Part shown: positions 57,423-64,000 of the stretch, one piece after another | How the letters are laid out: each line of letters begins with the position of its first letter | Numbering within the stretch: the stretch's first letter is position 1 | Source: Pseudomonas cremoricolorata | GTDB taxonomy: Bacteria > Pseudomonadota > Gammaproteobacteria > Pseudomonadales > Pseudomonadaceae | Assembly (NCBI RefSeq): GCF_000759535.1 | Contig: NZ_CP009455.1 | Coordinates: 310,001 to 374,000, forward strand | DNA: 64,000 nucleotides | Reading direction: 5' to 3' | Translations under genes and position numbers: made by a program | Notes under the pieces: generated by a model | The model's input: only the letters and a program-made list of their open reading frames with translations | Told to the model about the DNA's origin: nothing | Database searches by the model: none

Positions 57423-58274
57423 TCACTCCAAGGTGTGCGCAGGCCGCAAGGCGTCCTGCGAGAAAAAGCGCCGGTGTTCGAACACCGGCATTCGCGTCCG
57501 TATCGACGCTTGTTCATCGGCATCGCGCCGCCCCAGCAACACCGCTTCACCGCGCGCCTGCTGGGCGACGATGCGTCCCCAGGGGTCGACGATGGCGGCC
57601 TGGCCGTGGGTCTCGCGCGGGCCGGGGTGTATTCCGCCCTGGGCAGCGGCCAGCAGGTAGCACTGGGTTTCGATGGCACGTGCCCGAATCAGCACCTCCC
57701 AATGCGCCGCGCCAGTCACCGCGGTGAACGCCGAAGGCGCGCTGATCAGCTCGGCGCCGGCGGCGCGCAAGGCACTGTACAGCTCGGGAAAGCGCAGGTC
57801 GTAACAGACCGTCAGCCCTAAGCGTCCCACTGGGGTATCGGCTACCACCACCTGCCCACCCTGGGCGTAATCGTCCGATTCGCGGTAACGGCCGCGGTTA
57901 TCGCTCACATCGACATCGAACAGGTGCAGCTTGTCGTAACGGGCGACGATCTCGCCGTGGTCATCGATCAGCAGCGAACAGGCACACGCCTTGCCGTCAG
58001 GCTGATCGACCGGGGGCAATGGCAAGGTGCCGGCCACGATCCATAACCTGAGGGCGCGGGCGGTGTGTTTCAACCAAGGCAGGATCGGCCCATCGCCCAG
58101 CGCTTCGCTGCGGCCAATGGCGGCGGCGTCGCGCCGGCCCATGGCAGCGAAATTCTCTGGCAATACCGCCAGCCGCGCGCCGCCCTCGGCGGCTTGCTGC
58201 AACAGACGTGCGGCGCTGTGCAGGTTGGTCAGGACGTCGTCCTGGCTGACCATCTGGATGACCGCGATACTCAT
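57423..58274 (-). CDS. Carbon-nitrogen hydrolase (Nit-like)
   Basis: A 283-residue nitrilase-superfamily enzyme. The triad is visible: Glu40 ([11 protein letters not shown]), a Lys in [13 protein letters not shown] and a Cys in [15 protein letters not shown]. It resembles Nit1/Nit2-type deaminated glutathione amidases. The gene precedes tldD by 2 bases and follows yhdP, separated from the latter by a 139-bp MITE-like insertion, a gene order seen widely in proteobacteria. Confidence 0.9.
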   Translation of the reverse strand: MSIAVIQMVSQDDVLTNLHSAARLLQQAAEGGARLAVLPENFAAMGRRDAAAIGRSEALGDGPILPWLKHTARALRLWIVAGTLPLPPVDQPDGKACACSLLIDDHGEIVARYDKLHLFDVDVSDNRGRYRESDDYAQGGQVVVADTPVGRLGLTVCYDLRFPELYSALRAAGAELISAPSAFTAVTGAAHWEVLIRARAIETQCYLLAAAQGGIHPGPRETHGQAAIVDPWGRIVAQQARGEAVLLGRRDADEQASIRTRMPVFEHRRFFSQDALRPAHTLE

Positions 58275-58283
58275 GACCGGCTC

Positions 58284-58430
58284 CTAGGCTCTGTCCGAAA
58301 AGCCCTGATACTTGGTGATACTGCGTTGAAAACAGCCTCGGAATGCTCATTTACAACCAGTAAACTCCGCTTCCTCGGCTGTTTTCGCCTTGTCCCCCCG
58401 GCGTCTCAGTACTTTTCGTACAGAGCCTAG
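58284..58430. mobile_element. 139-bp MITE-like element with CTAG flanks
   Basis: A 15-base terminal inverted repeat (GCTCTGTCCGAAAAG at 58288-58302; inverse CTTTTCGTACAGAGC at 58412-58426, one mismatch) encloses a 139-base unit. CTAG lies at both ends (58284-58287, 58427-58430) and is likely a target-site duplication; YTAR-type targets are typical of IS5-group transposases. The interior has a nested palindrome (GAAAACAGCC...GGCTGTTTTC). It has no coding capacity. The right-hand CTAG supplies the yhdP stop codon. Confidence 0.7.
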
Positions 58431-61400
58431 CGCGATTTATCAAAAGGCTTCACGAAGGTGATTTTAGGCTCTTTGTACGGGCCCTCGACGCGGTAATGCA
58501 CGCTGGCAAAGCGCGACACCCGGTCGCCGATCAGTTGATCGACGATGAACAGCGCGCCACCAATGGCCGGGGCGCCGACGATCAACGCCGCCAGCGGCAG
58601 GTTGTTGGTCACCGGCAGGGACACCTGCACGTTGGCCGCCACCCGCTCGCGCACCATGTCCAGAGTGCCGTCGATGTCGATGTTGCTCGACGGGCCGGTC
58701 ATGCTGATCGGCTCGCGGGTGACATACACGCCCTGGCTGGCCACCAGGTGACCTTTGACCCGGTCATAGGCCAGGCCCTTGGCGAACAGGTCGGAGAAGT
58801 CCAGGCGCAGGCGCCGGCCAAGGGAGTTGAAGTTGAGCAAGCCGAAAATCCGCAGTGCCTGGGCGCCGCCCTCGACCTCGACGAAACGACCATTGCGCAG
58901 CGAAGCTTGCAGACTGCCAGAGAGGCGGTCCAGGCCGATCCAGGCCGGCGAACCCGGCCAGCGGGCATCGATGTCCATATGGAATTCTCGGCTGGTCACC
59001 GACGGCGCGAAGCCCCAGGCCTTGAGCACCTCTGACAGATCGCGCCCGCCGACACGCCCCTTGTACCAGCTGCTGGTACGTCCCGAGTCCCCTTCCCAGG
59101 CACCGCTGCCGGTCACCTGCAAGCCCTTCATGTCAAGGTCCAGGCTGTTGACCGACACACCACGCGCGGTGGGCCGCAGTTGCACGCCGACCCGGCCGTA
59201 GAAATCGTCGCCGCGGTACAGCTTGTCGATGATCAGATCCAGCGCCGGCGTGCGCCGCGGATCGAAGCTGGCCAGTGGGTCTCGGCCATTGGCGTTCTGC
59301 TGCTCGGCGACAGCGTCAGTCTGCGCTGGCGGCAGGCGCAGGGTGCGCAGGCGCACCACCAGCGGCGCGGCCTTGGCATCGGGCAGGCGGGCATCGCCAA
59401 TGACTTCGCGGCTGTCCAGGCGCAAGTCCCAGGCACTGCCGCTGCGGGCCAGGCGCACCACGGCCTGATTGAGCGTCATGTCGTAGACCTTCAGACGGCC
59501 GACACTCAAATCGACGCTCTGCAACACCTGCCGCGCACTGCCGCCAGGATCGTCACCGGCAAAGCGGCTCCCTTGCTGTTGCCATTCCTGCACGTCGAGG
59601 TTTTCGACTCGCCCGCGTACGCGCAGGCCGCGACTGGCCGGAGGCGTCGCCTGGCCACTGCCCAGCAGGACTTCGCCGCGGCCCTGGTCGAGCGCGTCGG
59701 CCGGTGCCACGTAGGCCAGTTGTGCAAGGTCGCTGTAACGCGCATCGATGCGTCGCTGCGAGCCGTCGAGGTTCATGCTGAAGCGGCTGTCACGCACCGT
59801 CGAGGTGGCTTTGCCGAAAGGCACTGGCAAGTCGATCTGCAAGCCCTTGAGGGTCGAATCGACCACCAGGCGGTTGTCGAGGCTGCCCAAATGCAGTTGC
59901 AGCCGATAGGGAATCTCGCCGCTGGCCGGTAGCGCGTGCTTGAACTTCAGCCAGTCGGTCAGGGTGCTCAGGGCCATCTGCCCGGTGGCGTCGATGCGCG
60001 TCTGCATCTGCCCGCCCTGCCCCTCGGCGCTGATCTGCGCCCTGACCGGCCGGCCAAAGGCGTTGAAGGTCACATCTCCCGCGCTCAGGCCCTTGGCCAG
60101 ATCGAAGCGGAACTCGCCGCCCAGGCGACTCAACTGCAATTCAGGCGAGGCGATTTTCAGGGTCGCATCACGGGTCGAGAAGTCCACCAGTACTTTGGGC
60201 TGGTCGCCCTTGGCCAGGGGAATGTCCAGCTTGAGCTTGCCCTTGAGCGGCCCGCTGCCTTCCCAACCCGCGAATATCTCCTCGGTGCCGATCGGCGCCT
60301 GCTGAAGAATCTTCAGGCCATCGGCCAGCTTGCCGTCCACCGCCCCCTGCAGCAGCAGATGGCTGTGCTGATCTTCTTCGACATGCGGGATATCGACCTT
60401 GACCTGGCTGACCTTGGTGTCGAGCAGCAGCCCCCGCTCGGCGGCGATACGCACTCCCGCATCATCGATATAGACCTTGCCATCCACCTCACGCACCTGG
60501 GGCCAGCCTGGCTGGAAGTCCAGCGCGGCGTCGCGTACATCGAAGAACAGGCTGATGCTGCGCGAGTGCGGTGGGGCGTCGTGGTGCAGCGAGCCTTGGT
60601 ACTGGAAGTAACCCTCGTTGACGCTGCCTTTGACGATGGCGGTGCGTAGCCATTCGTCGACAGCCGGGCTCAAGACTTCGGGCAGGTATTTGGCGGTGTA
60701 GCGGCCGTCGCCGTCGGTCAGACCGACGCGCAGGTCCATGTAGTCTTCATGGCCTTTCTCGAGAAAGATGCGGATCAGGAAATCGCCGGCGATGTTGCCC
60801 TCCTCGCCGCGTACTTTCAGGTAGGGCGCGACCAGGGTGAAGGCCTGTTTGTCGAGGGTCCAGGTCAGCCGTGCATTGGCCTTCTGGTAGTGCCAGGGTT
60901 TCTCGAAGATCGGGTACAGGTGCAGCATGAAGGCATCGGTGTCCAGGCGCAGCTCACCATGGCCCAGGTCACCGCTGATGCTGCCGCTGACGTTATCCGC
61001 TGCCGGCGCGCCGTGGTAGGCGGCGAACCCGATGCGTTCGAGGTTGGCCGCGAACTGCACCCGCTGGTCGCCCTCGGCCTTGGGCCGCACGTCGAGCCGC
61101 ACGTTGCGCAGCCCCCCTTTGACCTTGAGCGAGTCGACCACGGTCATCAGTTGCTGCGACAGCGGCGCCAGGGACTGGATCACCGGGGTCAGCGGCGTCA
61201 GGTCGAGCCGATCGGCCTGCACCTGCCAGCGCTCCTTCTCGGGCGTATCGCCAGTGAGTTGCTGAGCCTTGAGCCGCGTCTGCCACGGCGATTCGCCCAG
61301 CTTCGCCGAGAGCGAATCGACCAGCAGTTCAAGCCCCTCGGGCTTGCGCTGCAGCCAGGCCGACAGCGCCAGCTGGTCGACATCGATGGGCTTGCGCTTG

Positions 61401-62257
61401 GCATAGGCGCCGCGCAGATGCGGGGCCTGCACACGTGCTACCGCGCTTTGCAGTTGCCGTTGCTGCCAGTCGAGCCAGAACTCGCCCCCGGCCTGCAAGG
61501 CTTGCGCCTTCCACTCGCCCAACAGGCGCGGCGGCAGCCATTGCGCCCAGTCGCTTTGCGGCACACTCAGGTAAGCCTGCACGGCACCCTCGCGCCAAGC
61601 GTCGGCGCGCGCCTGGCTGTGCAACACTGCAGCCAGCGGCTGGCCATCGGGCAAGGTGGCCTTCACCTCCAGACGTTGCCGAGTGCTGCCCGCGCGCAGG
61701 CCGACATCGACGTAGGTGAGGGTCAGCGGTTCGCGCTGCCAGGGGTGCACGGTGAGTTGGCTGTCGAAGACATCGACCCGCCCCAGTTGACGCAACTGGC
61801 GCAAGACCCGCGCCGGATCGAAGGGTTGGTCGTCCTGCTTGGGCAGCCCTTCGATGGCCCATTGGCCCTCGGCGTTTTCCCGGGCGATCAGTTGCACACC
61901 ACTGAGCTGGACCCGCGCCAGGCGTGGCTGCCAGGCTTTCAGGCTGCCAAGCAGGTCGGGCACTACCTTGACTTCATCCAGACGCAGCGCGTTGGCGCCC
62001 TCGCCAATCTGCAGGTCACGCAGGCTGAGCACCGGCACCAGCCGACTCCAGCGACCTTGCAAGGCGCCGATGTGCACTGGCTGACCGACCGCGTCGGCAA
62101 GCTTGGCTTCGACCTCGGCGCGATACTCGCCCACCAGCGGCACGAGCGCACGGCCCAGGCTGACGTAAAGCGCCAGCAGTACGATCAGCAGTGCACAGAT
62201 GCCCAGTCCCCAACGGGTCAAGGCACCGGGAACGCGACTCAGACGCCCCATGGCCAT
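58427..62257 (-). CDS. yhdP: AsmA-like envelope protein YhdP
   Basis: A 1276-residue AsmA/DUF3971-family protein. One N-terminal membrane helix (ALTRWGLGICALLIVLLALYVSLG) is followed by a very long periplasmic beta-rich body thought to form a hydrophobic groove bridging the membranes for phospholipid transport to the outer membrane. The conserved Gln/Leu-rich opening and the C-terminal LNFNSLGRRLRLDFSDLF are typical. GGGAGG sits just before the ATG at 62257; an ATG two codons later is equally possible. The last codons read FDKSR followed by a TAG lying in the CTAG flank of the MITE-like element. Confidence 0.93.
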   Translation of the reverse strand: MAMGRLSRVPGALTRWGLGICALLIVLLALYVSLGRALVPLVGEYRAEVEAKLADAVGQPVHIGALQGRWSRLVPVLSLRDLQIGEGANALRLDEVKVVPDLLGSLKAWQPRLARVQLSGVQLIARENAEGQWAIEGLPKQDDQPFDPARVLRQLRQLGRVDVFDSQLTVHPWQREPLTLTYVDVGLRAGSTRQRLEVKATLPDGQPLAAVLHSQARADAWREGAVQAYLSVPQSDWAQWLPPRLLGEWKAQALQAGGEFWLDWQQRQLQSAVARVQAPHLRGAYAKRKPIDVDQLALSAWLQRKPEGLELLVDSLSAKLGESPWQTRLKAQQLTGDTPEKERWQVQADRLDLTPLTPVIQSLAPLSQQLMTVVDSLKVKGGLRNVRLDVRPKAEGDQRVQFAANLERIGFAAYHGAPAADNVSGSISGDLGHGELRLDTDAFMLHLYPIFEKPWHYQKANARLTWTLDKQAFTLVAPYLKVRGEEGNIAGDFLIRIFLEKGHEDYMDLRVGLTDGDGRYTAKYLPEVLSPAVDEWLRTAIVKGSVNEGYFQYQGSLHHDAPPHSRSISLFFDVRDAALDFQPGWPQVREVDGKVYIDDAGVRIAAERGLLLDTKVSQVKVDIPHVEEDQHSHLLLQGAVDGKLADGLKILQQAPIGTEEIFAGWEGSGPLKGKLKLDIPLAKGDQPKVLVDFSTRDATLKIASPELQLSRLGGEFRFDLAKGLSAGDVTFNAFGRPVRAQISAEGQGGQMQTRIDATGQMALSTLTDWLKFKHALPASGEIPYRLQLHLGSLDNRLVVDSTLKGLQIDLPVPFGKATSTVRDSRFSMNLDGSQRRIDARYSDLAQLAYVAPADALDQGRGEVLLGSGQATPPASRGLRVRGRVENLDVQEWQQQGSRFAGDDPGGSARQVLQSVDLSVGRLKVYDMTLNQAVVRLARSGSAWDLRLDSREVIGDARLPDAKAAPLVVRLRTLRLPPAQTDAVAEQQNANGRDPLASFDPRRTPALDLIIDKLYRGDDFYGRVGVQLRPTARGVSVNSLDLDMKGLQVTGSGAWEGDSGRTSSWYKGRVGGRDLSEVLKAWGFAPSVTSREFHMDIDARWPGSPAWIGLDRLSGSLQASLRNGRFVEVEGGAQALRIFGLLNFNSLGRRLRLDFSDLFAKGLAYDRVKGHLVASQGVYVTREPISMTGPSSNIDIDGTLDMVRERVAANVQVSLPVTNNLPLAALIVGAPAIGGALFIVDQLIGDRVSRFASVHYRVEGPYKEPKITFVKPFDKSR

Positions 62258-62330
62258 GGCCCTCCCAGTGGTGCCTCGATAATCGTCTCCGGCAGGGTGC
62301 GCGCCTGCCGGCCTGCGGCGTCAGCGCCGC

Positions 62331-63788
62331 TCAGAGCAGCACCACGTCGTACTGCTCCTGCGAATACATGGACTCGACCTGGAAGCGGATGGTTCGACCG
62401 ATGAAGGTTTCCAGCTCGGCGACGTTGCCCGACTCTTCGTCGAGCAGGCGATCGACCACTTTCTGATTGGCCAGCACCCGATACCCCTCGGCCTGGTAGG
62501 CACGGGCGACGCGCAGGATTTCCCGGAAGATTTCATAGCAGGTGGTTTCCGGGGTCTTGATCCGCCCGCGGCCCTGACAGGCGCTGCACGGCTCGCAGAG
62601 CACCTGCTCGAGGCTTTCCCGGGTGCGCTTGCGGGTCATCTGCACCAGGCCCAGCTCGGTGATGCCGATGATGTTGGTCTTGGCATGGTCGCGTTCGAGC
62701 TGCTTTTCCAGGGTGCGCAGTACCTGGCGCTGATGCTCTTCGTCTTCCATGTCGATGAAGTCGATAATGATGATGCCACCTAGGTTGCGCAGACGCAGTT
62801 GCCGGGCGATGGAGGTGGCGGCCTCGAGGTTGGTCTTGAAGATGGTTTCCTCAAGGTTGCGATGGCCGACGAAAGCGCCGGTGTTGACGTCGATGGTGGT
62901 CATCGCCTCGGCAGGGTCGACCACCAGGTAGCCACCGGACTTGAGCGGGACCTTGCGCTCCAGGGCGCGCTGGATTTCATCTTCGACCCCATACAAGTCG
63001 AAGATGGGCCGCTCGCCGGGATAATGCTCCAGGCGGCTGGCGATTTCCGGCATCAGCTCGCTGACGAACTGCATGGTTTTCTGGAATGTTTCCCGCGAGT
63101 CGATGCGAATTTTCTCGATCTTGCCGTGGACCAAATCGCGCAAGGTGCGCAATGCCAGGCCGAGGTCTTCGTAGATCACCGTGGGCGCGCCGCAGGTCTT
63201 CATCTGGCTGCCGATCTGCTCCCACAGGCGCCGCAGGTAGCGGATGTCCTGCAGGATGTCCTCGGCACGGGCGCCTTCAGCCGCCGTGCGCAGGATGAAG
63301 CCGCCGGCATCCTTCATTTCTTCCTTGGCCATGCAGTCGCTGACCACCTGCTTGAGGCGATCACGCTCGGCTTCGTCTTCGATCTTCAGGGATATGCCGA
63401 CATGACTGCTGCGTGGCATGTACACCAGGTAGCGCGAGGGAATCGACAGTTGCGTGGTCAGCCGCGCGCCCTTGGTGCCGATCGGGTCTTTGGTCACCTG
63501 CACGACCAGGCCCTGGCCTTCATGCACCAGCGCACTGATGGTCTCGACTGCCGAGCCTTCGCGCTGGGAGATTTCCGAGGCATGGATGAACGCTGCGCGC
63601 TCCAGACCGATGTCGACGAACGCAGCCTGCATACCCGGCAGCACACGCACGACCTTGCCCTTGTAGATGTTGCCGACGATGCCACGGCGCAACGTGCGCT
63701 CGACGTGGACCTCTTGCAGTACCCCGTTTTCGACCACTGCCACGCGTGATTCCATCGGCGTGATGTTAATCAGAATCTCTTCGCTCAT
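62331..63788 (-). CDS. rng: Ribonuclease G
   Basis: A 485-residue endoribonuclease that matures the 5' end of 16S rRNA and degrades some mRNAs. The N-terminal S1-like domain is near residues 35-110 (GIVGNIYKGKVVRVLPGMQAAFVDIG). Catalytic Asp residues are in GGIIIIDFIDMEDEEHQ, and the Zn-link cysteines are in LCEPCSACQGRGR. Family length (about 485-490) is normal; the RNase E tail is absent. It lies directly upstream of yhdP on the same strand, the usual maf-rng-yhdP-nit-tldD series. Confidence 0.96.
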   Translation of the reverse strand: MSEEILINITPMESRVAVVENGVLQEVHVERTLRRGIVGNIYKGKVVRVLPGMQAAFVDIGLERAAFIHASEISQREGSAVETISALVHEGQGLVVQVTKDPIGTKGARLTTQLSIPSRYLVYMPRSSHVGISLKIEDEAERDRLKQVVSDCMAKEEMKDAGGFILRTAAEGARAEDILQDIRYLRRLWEQIGSQMKTCGAPTVIYEDLGLALRTLRDLVHGKIEKIRIDSRETFQKTMQFVSELMPEIASRLEHYPGERPIFDLYGVEDEIQRALERKVPLKSGGYLVVDPAEAMTTIDVNTGAFVGHRNLEETIFKTNLEAATSIARQLRLRNLGGIIIIDFIDMEDEEHQRQVLRTLEKQLERDHAKTNIIGITELGLVQMTRKRTRESLEQVLCEPCSACQGRGRIKTPETTCYEIFREILRVARAYQAEGYRVLANQKVVDRLLDEESGNVAELETFIGRTIRFQVESMYSQEQYDVVLL

Positions 63789-63842
63789 GGCAGCTTCTCG
63801 TCAAAGTATGGGGTTAATGATGGATGGCGAACTGCCGCCTTG

Positions 63843-64000
63843 CTAGTACGACTTCACCTCATCAACCACTGATACCTCGCTCCAGCAGTCGATGCCAAAG
63901 CGCGCCAGCAGCTCGACGGTTTCCAGCAAAGGCAGACCGACCACGGCCGAATAGCTGCCCACCAGACCACTGACGAACACCGCACCCAAGCCCTGGATGG
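63843..64000 (-). CDS. maf: Maf-family nucleotide pyrophosphatase (5' cut by window)
   Basis: Only the last 52 codons are inside the window: [21 protein letters not shown] followed by [15 protein letters not shown], ending in a TAG. This is the C-terminus of the Maf/YhdE pyrophosphatases that hydrolyse modified or canonical NTPs and affect septum formation. It precedes rng by 54 bases on the same strand. Confidence 0.88.
   Translation of the reverse strand, partial: IQGLGAVFVSGLVGSYSAVVGLPLLETVELLARFGIDCWSEVSVVDEVKSY

Noticed and set aside
60749..62404. Plus-strand open frame of 551 codons over yhdP
   Set aside because: Antisense to a well-matched yhdP; no conserved motif.

Overview
The window is a 64 kb stretch of a GC-rich Pseudomonas chromosome, most likely from the P. 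putida group. The basis is gene content and order: sodB-bifA-imelysin locus, valS-rlmF-hupN-yejK, hisCDG-murA-ibaG-mlaBCDEF, kdsD-lptCAB-rpoN-hpf-ptsN-rapZ-ptsO, fagA-fumC-orfX-sodA, and tldD/pmbA-yhdP-rng-maf. Putida-type REP sequences (core GTAGGAGCGGC...) are also present. No rRNA, tRNA or CRISPR array was seen.

Layout. 1-1.02 kb: the end of an RHS-repeat polymorphic toxin whose C-terminal domain has an HG/AC pair reminiscent of caspase-like (clan CD) peptidases. 1-13.8 kb: accessory metabolism and envelope genes, including an amidohydrolase/GNAT pair, cardiolipin synthase-like PLD, YceI, a serine hydrolase with a small anchored protein, olsBA for ornithine lipid behind a Pho-box-like repeat, acpH, an ArsR regulator with xenB-type ene-reductase, and argP/argO. 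14-22.4 kb: sodB, the c-di-GMP phosphodiesterase bifA, and a module of imelysin, di-heme DUF1111 protein, second imelysin and DUF1513 protein, with a Fur-box-like site in front. 22.5-30.9 kb: valS, rlmF, hupN, yejK, small genes, an MFS transporter and its GntR-type neighbour.

31-46.7 kb: a dense housekeeping block. On the minus strand are hisC, hisD, hisG, murA, ibaG and the mla phospholipid-transport operon. On the plus strand are kdsD, lptC, lptA, lptB, rpoN, hpf and the nitrogen phosphotransferase genes. The kdsC phosphatase gene normally between kdsD and lptC is missing; only a 52-codon ORF with a kdsC-like start and end remains. 45.8-49.7 kb: a ZIP transporter and the iron-starvation operon fagA-fumC-orfX-sodA behind a near-consensus Fur box.

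49.9-53.8 kb: an accessory island with a VasX/BTH_I2691-like type VI secretion effector gene broken by a single-base frameshift, followed by an overlapping DUF6708-like membrane protein that is the candidate immunity gene. 53.9-64 kb: pmbA, yjgA (darP), tldD, a nitrilase-family gene, a 139-bp MITE-like element with CTAG flanks that touches the stop codon of yhdP, then yhdP, rng and a cut-off maf.

Themes: iron and oxidative stress (two SODs, fumC, imelysins, two Fur-type sites), outer-membrane lipid handling (ols, mla, lpt, cardiolipin synthase, yhdP) and interbacterial weapons (RHS tip, T6SS effector).
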